This document shows positions 1-8,232 of a stretch of DNA of 64,000 nucleotides, piece by piece. The stretch is from NCBI GenBank assembly GCA_964352855.1, contig CAYGTR010000009.1, forward strand, positions 20,783 to 84,782, given 5' to 3'. The stretch comes from Litorimonas sp964352855. GTDB taxonomy: Bacteria > Pseudomonadota > Alphaproteobacteria > Caulobacterales > Maricaulaceae. Each line of letters starts with the position of its first letter. Position 1 is the first letter of the stretch. The notes below the pieces were generated by a model. That model ran no database searches and had not been told where the DNA came from. It was given only the letters and a program-made list of their open reading frames with translations. A program made the translations under genes and the position numbers.

Positions 1-396
1 ATGCGTGTTGAGGCGACAGCAGGCTTCAGGTCCGCTGTGAAAAGCGGGCTAAGTGGTAAATCACTTCGCTGTTTTGGCTTTGCCGACATTTATTTCCACC
101 CAATTTTTGTCTAACCTTATTCGGAAGCTACAAATATCTGGTAAATGCAACTTACATTCGAACAAATATGCGTAATTCGAACCAACACAGTGTATATGTT
201 ACGAATATGACCAATTCGCGCGGATTTATGGTAAACAGGGGCTTAATTTGGGCAGAATGTTAATAGGGAGAAAGTTTTCATAGTTTTGTTGTTTAGAGCA
301 ATATAGTTCTTCATGTGCATATTAAAGCCTCAAAATTATATGTTCATACCCATCAAGAGCCCTTATACGTTCCAAAATATAACACGGAGACTCCCC
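1..396. promoter_or_regulatory. Upstream region of the valine-degradation operon
   Basis: No convincing gene is seen here. The octamer ATTCGAAC occurs twice as a direct repeat with a 19-base period (156-163 and 175-182), and related TTCG/CGAA elements follow near 200-217, so an operator for the downstream operon is possible. A 37-codon reading frame from base 1 has no ribosome binding site or recognisable product. The first in-frame ATG of the following gene lies at 313, but the supported start is at 397. Confidence 0.3.
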
Positions 397-1890
397 ATGA
401 AGACCATAGGCCATTTTATTGATGGTAACCGTGTGAACGGTACATCAGGGCGCACAAAAGACATCTTCAATCCCAACACGGGAGAGGTGCAGGCCAAAGT
501 GTCTATGGCGACGCCTGCGGAACTTGATGCGGCTGTAGCCTCTGCGGCGGCAGCGCAAGTGATTTGGGCGAATACGAACCCGCAAAAACGTTCCCGTATT
601 TTGTTTGCTTATAAACAACTCGTCGAAGCCAATATGGATGATTTGGCGGCAATGTTGTCGTCTGAGCATGGCAAGGTGCTCGCCGACAGTCGCGGCGATG
701 TTATTCGCGGTGTTGACGTGATCGAATTTGCCTGCGGTATTCCACATGGTCAAAAGGGTGAACATACTTATGGCGCGGGGCCTGAGATTGACGTTTATTC
801 TATGCGTAAGCCATTAGGAGTTGTCGCAGGCATCACCCCGTTTAATTTCCCAGCCATGATCCCGATGTGGATGTTCGGCATGGCCATTGCGACGGGGAAT
901 GCCTGTATTTTGAAGCCTTCTGAAAAAGATCCGTCTGTGCCGATGCGTTTAGCGGAGTTGTTTGTTGAAGCAGGCGGCCCTGTCGGTCTCCTCCAATGTA
1001 TCAATGGCGACAAAGAAATCGTAGATGCCATTTGCGATCATCCGACCATTAAAGCGGTGAGCTTCGTCGGGTCGTCTGATATCGCGCAATATGTCTATGC
1101 CCGCGCGACAGCGAACGGCAAACGCGCACAATGTATGGGCGGGGCAAAGAACCACGGTATTATAATGCCGGATGCCAATATGGATCAGGCAGTCAAAGAT
1201 ATTCTTGGGGCTGCTTTTGGGTCTGCAGGGGAACGCTGCATGGCCCTGCCTGTTGTCGTGCCCGTGGGTGAAGGCACCGCCGAGCGGTTCTTAGAGAAAA
1301 TGCTGCCCGCGATTGAAAAGATGAAAGTCGGTGTGTCCGAAGACCCTGATGCCGATTACGGCCCTGTCGTAACAAGCGTCCATCGTGACAGCATCAAAGC
1401 ACAAGTGACAAAGGCCGTGAAAGAGGGCGCCCAGCTCTTGGTGGATGGCCGAGACTTTTCATTGCAAGGTTATGAAGACGGGTTTTTTATCGGGCCGTCC
1501 CTGCTCGATAACGTCACACCGGATATGGAAACTTATCAGGATGAAATTTTTGGTCCTGTCCTTCAAATCGTGCGCGCAAATACGTTTGAAGAGGCGCTAC
1601 GCTTGCCGAGTGAACATCAATACGGAAATGGCGTTGCCATCTTTACACAAAATGGCCGCGTCGCCAGAGAGTTTGCAGATCGGGTTGAAGTCGGCATGGT
1701 CGGGATTAATGTGCCCATTCCTGTGCCTGTCGCCTATCACAGTTTTGGCGGTTGGAAACGCTCGGCATTTGGCGATGCCAATCAATACGGCATGGAAGGT
1801 TTACGGTTTTACACAAAAGTCAAAACTGTCACGCAAAGATGGCCCGAAGGCGAAACGGAAGATTCAGCTTTCATTATTCCAACGTTTTAG
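397..1890 (+). CDS. mmsA: CoA-acylating methylmalonate-semialdehyde dehydrogenase
   Basis: This enzyme oxidises methylmalonate semialdehyde with NAD+ and CoA to propionyl-CoA, the last step of valine degradation. The 497-residue product has the aldehyde dehydrogenase fold: GITPFNFPAMIPMWM in the cofactor site, FVGSSDIAQYVYARA, the catalytic cysteine in GSAGERCMALPV, and EIFGPVLQIVR near the C-terminus. GERCMA with Arg next to Cys is typical of the CoA-dependent MMSDH group. The start at 397 is chosen because GGAG stands seven bases upstream and the protein then opens with MKTIGHFIDG, as family members do; an in-frame ATG at 313 would add 28 unconserved residues. The stop codon overlaps the ribosome binding site of the next gene, so the genes are co-transcribed. 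Confidence 0.95.
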   Translation: MKTIGHFIDGNRVNGTSGRTKDIFNPNTGEVQAKVSMATPAELDAAVASAAAAQVIWANTNPQKRSRILFAYKQLVEANMDDLAAMLSSEHGKVLADSRGDVIRGVDVIEFACGIPHGQKGEHTYGAGPEIDVYSMRKPLGVVAGITPFNFPAMIPMWMFGMAIATGNACILKPSEKDPSVPMRLAELFVEAGGPVGLLQCINGDKEIVDAICDHPTIKAVSFVGSSDIAQYVYARATANGKRAQCMGGAKNHGIIMPDANMDQAVKDILGAAFGSAGERCMALPVVVPVGEGTAERFLEKMLPAIEKMKVGVSEDPDADYGPVVTSVHRDSIKAQVTKAVKEGAQLLVDGRDFSLQGYEDGFFIGPSLLDNVTPDMETYQDEIFGPVLQIVRANTFEEALRLPSEHQYGNGVAIFTQNGRVAREFADRVEVGMVGINVPIPVPVAYHSFGGWKRSAFGDANQYGMEGLRFYTKVKTVTQRWPEGETEDSAFIIPTF

Positions 1891-1899
1891 GAGGCTCTG

Positions 1900-3039
1900 T
1901 TGGACTTCCAACTCTCAGAAGAACAGACGCTTATTCAGGATATGGCGCGGCAATTTGCGGTAGGCGAACTCGCTCCGCATTCGGCCATGTGGGACGAAGA
2001 AAAATTTCTGGATCGTGATGTTTTTAAAAAAGCGGCTGAATTAGGCTTTCTTGGTATTTATACGAGTGAGGAGCATGGCGGTACAGCTTTGTCTCGTTTA
2101 GACTCCGCGCTGGTCTTTGAGCAGCTCGCGGCAGGTGATGTGTCCCACACGGCGATGATGACCATTCATAATATGGCGACATGGATGATTGACCGTTATG
2201 GCGATGATAATGTCCGTGCGAAATATGTGCAGCGTCTGACAGCGGGGGAATTAATTGCGTCCTATTGTTTGACGGAACCGGGGGCGGGATCGGATGCGGC
2301 GTCGCTCTCGACTAAAGCCTTACGAGACGGTGACGATTATATCCTTAACGGCACAAAGACCTTTATCTCCGGCGCGGGGTGGTCTGATATTTATGTTGTT
2401 ATGGCGCGAACCTCTGACGATGGCGCGCGTGGTGTTTCGACCTTCGTTGTCGAGAAAGGCACGCCCGGATTGTCTTTTGGCGCAAATGAGAAAAAGATGG
2501 GGTGGAACGCCCAACCGACAGCTCAAGTCATTTTCGAAGACTGCCGTATCCCCGCTGAAAACCGTATCGGCGCGGAAGGGGACGGATTTAAATTCGCCAT
2601 GAGCGGCTTGGACGGGGGCCGTATCAATATAGGCGCTTGCAGTCTTGGGGGTGCGCAAAAGGCGCTCGATGCAACACTGGAATATACAAAAGATCGCAAG
2701 CAATTCGGTAAAGCCATTTCTGATTTTCAAAACACGCAATTCATGTTGGCTGATATGGCAACAGAATTAGAAGCCTCTCGCATTATGATTTATCGCGCCG
2801 CTGATATGGTTGATAAGAAACTTCCCAACGCAGGTGCAGCCTGTGCCATGGCCAAGCGCTTTGCGACGGATATGTGCAGTAAAATCGCCAATGACGCGCT
2901 GCAACTTCACGGTGGGTATGGATATTTGAAAGACTACCCGATTGAACAAATCGTGCGGGATCTTCGTGTCCATCAAATCTTGGAGGGTACGAACCAAGTT
3001 ATGCGTATGATTGTGAGCCGGAGCTTGTTGAGACAATGA
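1900..3039 (+). CDS. Acyl-CoA dehydrogenase, probably isobutyryl-CoA dehydrogenase
   Basis: A 379-residue FAD-dependent acyl-CoA dehydrogenase. Visible hallmarks are YCLTEPGAGSDAASL (flavin/substrate loop), the mid-domain beta-barrel, RKQFGKAISDFQ, and LQLHGGYGYLKDYPIEQIVRD followed by ILEGTNQVMRMIV near the end. The likely substrate is isobutyryl-CoA, because the gene sits between methylmalonate-semialdehyde dehydrogenase and the hydroxyisobutyryl-CoA genes; the sequence alone cannot exclude another short branched acyl-CoA. Translation starts at a TTG (1900) five bases after a perfect AGGAGG that overlaps the mmsA stop. Electrons would pass to ETF, which is not encoded here. Confidence 0.9.
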   Translation: MDFQLSEEQTLIQDMARQFAVGELAPHSAMWDEEKFLDRDVFKKAAELGFLGIYTSEEHGGTALSRLDSALVFEQLAAGDVSHTAMMTIHNMATWMIDRYGDDNVRAKYVQRLTAGELIASYCLTEPGAGSDAASLSTKALRDGDDYILNGTKTFISGAGWSDIYVVMARTSDDGARGVSTFVVEKGTPGLSFGANEKKMGWNAQPTAQVIFEDCRIPAENRIGAEGDGFKFAMSGLDGGRINIGACSLGGAQKALDATLEYTKDRKQFGKAISDFQNTQFMLADMATELEASRIMIYRAADMVDKKLPNAGAACAMAKRFATDMCSKIANDALQLHGGYGYLKDYPIEQIVRDLRVHQILEGTNQVMRMIVSRSLLRQ

Positions 3040-3046
3040 GCATCGC

Positions 3047-3211
3047 TCGCATTTCATATCTTTCCTCCACCGCCAGGGCGGAGCGGGTAAGCGAAAGCTT
3101 AAACATAGGAATGCTTTTCTTGGCAGCGCAGACGCGCTGTACCCTGTCCCTTTTCCACGTTTTGAAAACGCTCCAGACACCTCCCCCGCTTTCGCGGTGT
3201 AAGAAATGCGA
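3047..3211. repeat. Intergenic element bounded by 9-bp inverted repeats
   Basis: The 185-base gap inside the valine operon is bounded by TCGCATTTC (3047-3055) and its exact complement GAAATGCGA (3203-3211). The interior has GC-rich short palindromes, for example ACCGCCAGGGCGG and CCGCTTTCGCGG. It resembles a REP- or MITE-like intergenic element. It may fold in the operon mRNA; no coding potential is seen. Confidence 0.4.
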
Positions 3212-3224
3212 ATAGAGTAGATAA

Positions 3225-4271
3225 ATGACAGACCAAATTGTTTCCCGTGTCGTAGGTAATCTCGGCTATATAACACTGAACCGTCCTAATGCGCTCAATG
3301 CTTTGACGCTAGAGATGTGTGAAGAACTCACACGGCTTCTTCTTGAGTGGGAAAAAGACGACTCCGTTGGCGCTGTCTTGATTGACGGTGCGGGAGATCG
3401 CGCCTTTTGTGCGGGTGGCGATGTTATTCTTCTCCATGATAGTGGGAAGGCCGGTGATGATCGGGCGGAACAATTCTGGCGGACGGAATATGCTTTGAAT
3501 GAACTTATTCACCGCTATTCAAAACCCTATATTACCTTGATTGATGGTTTTGTTATGGGCGGCGGGGTTGGCCTGTCCGTGCATGGGCAGTATCGCATTG
3601 CAGGGGATAATACACTTTTTGCTATGCCGGAAACAGGCATAGGGTATTTCCCCGATGTCGGCGGGACTTACTTTTTGCCGCGCCTCGGCTTGGATATTGG
3701 CCAATGGCTCGGTTTAACGGGTGCGCGGTTGAACGCGTCGCAGTCTTTGGAAATTGGCGTGGCAAACGGATTTATCCCAACGGATAAACATAATGATTTT
3801 ATCGAAGCTATGGGCAAAGCTTCGTTGGATGGATCAGATGCGCCAATTGCGGCGCTGATGGGCAAATTTTTGGAGCCCGGCCCGATGGATGCAGACCTGC
3901 CCGCCGCTCTGACGGCCTTTAATGAAAAAGATGTCCCGTCTATCCTTAAAGCTCTCGATGGTATGAGTGGAGAGTGGGCGGCAAAACAGGCGGCAAGCAT
4001 CCGTAAGAAAAGCCCGCTTGCCATAGCTGTGACATTTGAAGCGATTAAACGCGGCCTGGACTTGAATTTCAAAGAGGCGATGTCGCAGGAGCTCGACTTG
4101 TCACTCAATTTCTTGAAGACTCAGGATTTCTACGAAGGCATTCGGGCGCAATTAATTGATAAAGATCGTAATCCGAAATGGTCGCATGAAAGTATCGCAA
4201 CGGTTATGTCCGACCAAATTGAAAGACTATTCAGAAAAACGGCCACACCGCCGCAGGAGTTCCTATCATGA
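3225..4271 (+). CDS. 3-hydroxyisobutyryl-CoA hydrolase (enoyl-CoA hydratase/isomerase family)
   Basis: Predicted to hydrolyse 3-hydroxyisobutyryl-CoA to free 3-hydroxyisobutyrate in valine breakdown. The 348-residue product has the crotonase fold: the first oxyanion-hole segment is RAFCAGGDVILLH and the second KPYITLIDGFVMGGGVGLSVHG; ETGIGYFPDVGGTYFLPRL follows. The length (about 350 rather than 260 residues) and the C-terminal extension with SQELDLSLNF and RAQLIDKDRNPKW are typical of HIBCH rather than simple enoyl-CoA hydratases. The stop overlaps the ATG of the next gene in an ATGA, which suggests translational coupling with mmsB. Confidence 0.9.
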   Translation: MTDQIVSRVVGNLGYITLNRPNALNALTLEMCEELTRLLLEWEKDDSVGAVLIDGAGDRAFCAGGDVILLHDSGKAGDDRAEQFWRTEYALNELIHRYSKPYITLIDGFVMGGGVGLSVHGQYRIAGDNTLFAMPETGIGYFPDVGGTYFLPRLGLDIGQWLGLTGARLNASQSLEIGVANGFIPTDKHNDFIEAMGKASLDGSDAPIAALMGKFLEPGPMDADLPAALTAFNEKDVPSILKALDGMSGEWAAKQAASIRKKSPLAIAVTFEAIKRGLDLNFKEAMSQELDLSLNFLKTQDFYEGIRAQLIDKDRNPKWSHESIATVMSDQIERLFRKTATPPQEFLS

Positions 4272-5155
4272 TCATCGCCTTTATTGGACTTGGGAATATG
4301 GGTCTTGGCATGGCAGGAAATCTCGCCAAGGCGGGACATGAGGTGAGGGCGTTGGATATTTCCAAAGAGGCGGTCTCTAAAGCGGTTGCCGCCGGATGTA
4401 TTGCGGGCGAGAATGCCAAAGATACATTGAGCTCTGCTGATGTTGTTGTGACCATGCTCCCCGCAGGTAAACATGTGCGTTCGGTTTATACTGGCGAAGA
4501 CGGCGTTTTCTCTCATGCCAAAGAAGGTACCGTATTTATCGATTGCTCTACCATTGATGTGGCAACGGCGCGAGACGTCATTTCTCAAGCCGAAGCAAAA
4601 GGTTTTGCCATGATAGATGCGCCTGTATCGGGCGGTGTCGGCGGGGCGGCAGCGGGGACGCTGACCTTTATGTGCGGCGGCACAGAGTCAGCTTTTGATT
4701 GCGCCAAGCCGCTTCTCGACATCATGGGGAAAAATATTTTCCACGCGGGGGATGCAGGAAACGGGCAGGTGGCCAAGATTTGCAACAATATGCTGCTGGG
4801 TATCCATATGATCGGAACCTGTGAGGCGTTTAACCTGGCTGAAAAACTCGGTCTGGACGCGCAGACCTTTTATGATATTAGCTCGACAGCTTCGGGTCAA
4901 AACTGGTCGATGACCAGCTATTGTCCGGCCCCCGGGCCAGTGCCGACAGCACCGTCTAATAAGGATTATCAACCGGGCTTCGCCGCAGGCATGATGCTCA
5001 AAGACTTACGCCTCGCGCAAGAAGCCGCAACAGCGGCGCGGGCGGCAACACCCCTCGGCGCACAATCTGAAGCGCTTTACGCGCTTATGGAAGCGGCAGG
5101 CAAAGACGGGCTTGACTTCTCCGGGGTCATGAAACTCATCAACGGTTCCCTTTAA
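4268..5155 (+). CDS. mmsB: 3-hydroxyisobutyrate dehydrogenase
   Basis: Oxidises 3-hydroxyisobutyrate to methylmalonate semialdehyde with NAD+, feeding the mmsA product of the same operon. The 295-residue protein begins with the Rossmann nucleotide-binding motif FIGLGNMGLGMAGNLAKAGH, carries the substrate loop DAPVSGGVGGAAAGTLTFM, and has the catalytic lysine in GNGQVAKICNNMLLG. A Gly-Pro-rich insert and KDYQPGFAAGMMLKDLRLA match mitochondrial-type HIBADH. It overlaps the hydrolase gene by four bases and ends convergent with, and overlapping, the next gene on the minus strand. Confidence 0.94.
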   Translation: MIIAFIGLGNMGLGMAGNLAKAGHEVRALDISKEAVSKAVAAGCIAGENAKDTLSSADVVVTMLPAGKHVRSVYTGEDGVFSHAKEGTVFIDCSTIDVATARDVISQAEAKGFAMIDAPVSGGVGGAAAGTLTFMCGGTESAFDCAKPLLDIMGKNIFHAGDAGNGQVAKICNNMLLGIHMIGTCEAFNLAEKLGLDAQTFYDISSTASGQNWSMTSYCPAPGPVPTAPSNKDYQPGFAAGMMLKDLRLAQEAATAARAATPLGAQSEALYALMEAAGKDGLDFSGVMKLINGSL

Positions 5156-6315
5156 ATAGGCCCTATGATTTTGTCTTCTGAAAGTTTTTCAATCTTATCA
5201 TTTGCATAACCGAGGTCAGATAAAATCTCTGAGGCAGACGCGTTCAGTCCCAAAATGAGGTCAGGTTCAAAGGGTTTAACGGAATCGAAAACAGGGGCCT
5301 TGCGCGGATGTAAAAAAGGCCCCGCTTGTTTAAATCCACCGCGAGCGACATTTTGGGGATGTTCTGCAGCCTCGAGATAATCTAAAACGGGGGTAACGCA
5401 GGCGTCTGTGCCAGCAAAAATTTCGGCCCATTCCTCTCTCGTTTTTCGAGCAAATATATTTTCCAAAAGCGTATGTTGTTTGGTAAATTGTTTGCGGTCA
5501 TTCTGTCCGCCATAATCTTCAGCACTGATCTCCAACAGTCTTAACATTTCAGCGAAGAATTGTGGCTCGATGCAGCCGACGGCCATATATTGACCGTCTG
5601 ATGTCGCATAGCAGCGATAATAAGGCATGGCCCCATCCAAGAGATTGCTGTCGCGTTTCGGCGTCCACTGTCCAAGCCCTGCAAGCGTATAAAAGAGGCT
5701 CATCATGGAGGAGACGCCGTCAATCATGGCTGCATCCACGACAGTGCCTTCACCTGTTTTTTCGGCCTGTAATAAGCCTGCCAGCATACCCGACACTAAA
5801 AAAAGAGAACCGCCCCCATAATCACCAATTAAATTGAGCGGCACTTGCGGCGGCGCGCCAGCTTTGCCCATTGCGCCAAGAGCGCCGGTGAGACCGATGT
5901 AATTGATATCATGCCCCGCCATATTGGCCCATGGCCCTGTCTGTCCCCACCCGGTCATGCGGCCATAAACAAGTTTCGGATTTACGGCGTGGCAGTCTTC
6001 TGGCCCAACACCCAGTCGCTCTGTCACGCCGGGGCGCAACCCTTCATAGAGACCGTCAGCAGACGTGATGAGATCAAGAAGAACTTTGACACCCGCATCA
6101 GAACGTAAATTGAGCGTGATTGTTTTCTTTCCGCGGTGAGAAATATTCGGAAAATTCATTCCATCGGTGCGGTTTACCAAAATGACCTCTGCGCCCATAT
6201 CGACAAAAAGCTGCCCCGCATAAGGGCAGGGGCCAATCCCTGCGAGTTCAATCAGTTTGTAACCCGAAAGTGGCCCTGTCATGCTCTTCATCATCCTGTG
6301 TGTAAAAAAAGACAA
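5152..6315 (-). CDS. CaiB/BaiF family CoA transferase, alpha-methylacyl-CoA racemase-like
   Basis: A class III CoA-transferase family protein (387 residues from the first Met). PLSGYKLIELAGIGPCPYAG, DMGAEVILVNR and GRMTGWGQTGPWANMAGHDINY match alpha-methylacyl-CoA racemases, which epimerise 2-methyl-branched acyl-CoAs. Such an activity would fit the neighbouring branched-chain catabolism, but the substrate is inferred. In-frame ATGs lie at 6315, 6294, 6291 and 6282; homology really begins at the last (MTGPLSGYK), and an AGG stands just before the middle pair, so the true start is probably 6294 to 6282. The gene converges on mmsB and their stop codons overlap. Confidence 0.85.
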   Translation of the reverse strand: MSFFTHRMMKSMTGPLSGYKLIELAGIGPCPYAGQLFVDMGAEVILVNRTDGMNFPNISHRGKKTITLNLRSDAGVKVLLDLITSADGLYEGLRPGVTERLGVGPEDCHAVNPKLVYGRMTGWGQTGPWANMAGHDINYIGLTGALGAMGKAGAPPQVPLNLIGDYGGGSLFLVSGMLAGLLQAEKTGEGTVVDAAMIDGVSSMMSLFYTLAGLGQWTPKRDSNLLDGAMPYYRCYATSDGQYMAVGCIEPQFFAEMLRLLEISAEDYGGQNDRKQFTKQHTLLENIFARKTREEWAEIFAGTDACVTPVLDYLEAAEHPQNVARGGFKQAGPFLHPRKAPVFDSVKPFEPDLILGLNASASEILSDLGYANDKIEKLSEDKIIGPI

Positions 6316-6478
6316 AACCGCTTATCGAAGGCCTGGTCAATGAAAATACATCTTAAAATAACAAAAAAATGGTAACATCGCCCTATCGTGCGGAATATGT
6401 CATTTCGCATATAGTCTTTATGATTTTTGAAAAAGATTATATACTCTTATCAAAATACTCCGAATGATGGTGATAAAT

Positions 6479-7168
6479 ATGAAAATTAAAGCTCTGTCCA
6501 TTTTAGTCTTAGCGTCTTTATATGCGAGCCCGATTCTCGCGCAAAACTCAGAAGAAGCCATTGACGAAGTGATCACTGAAGGCACTATTCGAAAAGATCC
6601 TGCAATGTCGGCTTATCTTTCAGGTGATTTCGCAACGGCTGAAGTTGAGTTTGAAAGAAATGCATTTTGTGCATTGCGTGCGACGCGGAGCTTTAGATCC
6701 GGTATCGAAAGCGCGAGGGACAGCACAATTCGAGCTGACGTAGGTGTGGATGCAGATGTTGCCCCGCAACCGTCCGGTGGAGCGGGTGGCGGCGGGTTTG
6801 TAGCACCAGGCGCTCCAACAACGGCGCCCATAGCTCGCCTTAATTCCGAAGATTTTAAGATAAACGACTCAGAAACGAAACGCACATGTGAAGATCGAGG
6901 TTTTCAGCTTTACATGGCCGGCCTCTCTGAGCTCAAACTTGGAAAGTTTGATGAGGCGAAAGAGTCGTTTACGAAAGCTATTCGTCTGAGAAAAACGATT
7001 TACGATGCTTATTTTAGATTGGCTCTGCTCGAATACCAAGACGGTGATCTTGAGAAAGCTAGAAAACAGTTCCACCGCCTTCAGAAACTTGAGGCACAGT
7101 GCAAGCGCTGCGAGTTTAAAAAGGAAATGGAGGAACAAGTTCAATATCTACAAAACATCCTCGGTTGA
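6479..7168 (+). CDS. Exported TPR-containing protein
   Basis: A 229-residue protein starting MKIKALSILVLASLY with a Sec signal peptide ending near ILAQ. The middle contains a low-complexity Gly/Pro/Ala linker (GGAGGGGFVAPGAPTTAP), and the C-terminal half carries two tetratricopeptide-like helical pairs (GLSELKLGKFDEAKESFTKA and YDAYFRLALLEYQDGDLEKA) followed by a Cys-x-x-Cys pair in LEAQCKRCEF. It is predicted to be periplasmic and to bind protein partners; the precise role is unknown. Two upstream ATGs (6464, 6467) would add five residues before the signal peptide and are less likely. It precedes another small exported protein on the same strand. Confidence 0.75.
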   Translation: MKIKALSILVLASLYASPILAQNSEEAIDEVITEGTIRKDPAMSAYLSGDFATAEVEFERNAFCALRATRSFRSGIESARDSTIRADVGVDADVAPQPSGGAGGGGFVAPGAPTTAPIARLNSEDFKINDSETKRTCEDRGFQLYMAGLSELKLGKFDEAKESFTKAIRLRKTIYDAYFRLALLEYQDGDLEKARKQFHRLQKLEAQCKRCEFKKEMEEQVQYLQNILG

Positions 7169-7254
7169 TGAAAACTCAGATATAAAATAACTACAAAGTG
7201 AATTTGACAGATTTATCTGATCACCGTTAAGTGATCTAAAAAGGGGAATTATAT

Positions 7255-7869
7255 ATGTTTAAACTGACGGCCTTATCAATTTCAATTGCTGCATTTATGG
7301 CCATGGCCGCGGTTTCAACTGTGCACGCTCAAGACCCAATGCAGAAAGCCTTAGCGGCCTTAGACGCTCAACTACCGGGTAAATTGATCAATAACCCCTA
7401 TGATATACAATGGAAAACAGAAGGGTCCGATAAAAAAGAAAATATCGTTGAATCAGAAGGCGTGCCAGGTGGCGTGGCTTATAGCATCACTGTCAAAAAG
7501 ACGAAGAGAAACCCTTGGGACACGGCCACACGTATCCCTATGACAACGTCCGTTGAAAAAGATGACGTGATTTTGGTCTCTTTCTGGGCGCGCGCAGCCA
7601 AACTTTCTAAGGGCAAAGACACAGGTGATATAAGCGTTTCTCTACAACGCAATGTCGAACCTTATGACTCTATATTTGAGGAACGCATTGCGCTTGGCCA
7701 AGACTGGAAGCTTTACAATGCAGCAGGAAAAGCCAATCGTGATTACACCGCGGATAAAACAAATTTGAACTTTAATCTCGCCCGCGCGAAGCAGACCATC
7801 GAATTCGGACCATTTTACATAATGAGTTTAGGCCCGGATGCTGATGTCAGCAAATATTTAAGTAATTAG
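7255..7869 (+). CDS. Exported protein with a carbohydrate-binding-like fold
   Basis: A 204-residue protein with a clear signal peptide (cleavage after STVHA, near residue 25) and a good AGGGGA ribosome binding site. The mature part is a single beta-rich domain. The phrases VLVSFWARAAK and RIALGQDWKLYNAAGKANRDY, then FNLARAKQTIEFGPFYIMSLG, resemble the jelly-roll carbohydrate-binding modules (CBM4/9/22 type) attached to xylanases. No catalytic domain is present, so it may be a periplasmic or surface sugar-binding protein. The assignment rests on pattern memory; the ligand is unknown. Confidence 0.6.
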   Translation: MFKLTALSISIAAFMAMAAVSTVHAQDPMQKALAALDAQLPGKLINNPYDIQWKTEGSDKKENIVESEGVPGGVAYSITVKKTKRNPWDTATRIPMTTSVEKDDVILVSFWARAAKLSKGKDTGDISVSLQRNVEPYDSIFEERIALGQDWKLYNAAGKANRDYTADKTNLNFNLARAKQTIEFGPFYIMSLGPDADVSKYLSN

Positions 7870-8002
7870 AGAGGGCTGACGTTTAAATGAGTTAGTGGCT
7901 TTTAATGTGGAAACAGGGCGAGTTCACCTTTCAGCGGTGCTCAAAAGCATAGAAGTTTAAGGTTCAACTATCTGTAAGTTCCAAATGGGCTTTAATTGTA
8001 AT

Positions 8003-8074
8003 TTAAAGTCCGAGTAAAACAGCCAATAAAACAATGATGATAGCCAACAGGATATTCTTAAGAACAGCAATCAT
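8003..8074 (-). CDS. Putative 23-residue membrane peptide
   Basis: A short reading frame too small for standard gene finders encodes a 23-residue peptide beginning MIAVLKNILL and consisting almost wholly of Ile, Leu, Val and Ala after one lysine, ending LLGL. It would form a single transmembrane helix. An AGGA lies seven bases before the ATG (revcomp of 8082-8085, within AAAGGAAGAG), a strong Shine-Dalgarno signal for the only ORF of note in the 363-base gap between the exported protein and the Old Yellow Enzyme gene. Function is unknown; no promoter or terminator was identified. The rest of this gap holds nothing recognisable. Confidence 0.45.
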   Translation of the reverse strand: MIAVLKNILLAIIIVLLAVLLGL

Positions 8075-8232
8075 AATCTCTTCCTTTATTCTGAAGTTGG
8101 TAGACATCGAATTTCGATTTTTGTCAATCAAGTTTTGACTAAGCTTTTATAACGGAAGTCCACATGTGCAACCTTCTAGAGATCAATCAGTATTTTGCCC
8201 TTACAATCAGACATCAATGAAGGGTGTTTAGG

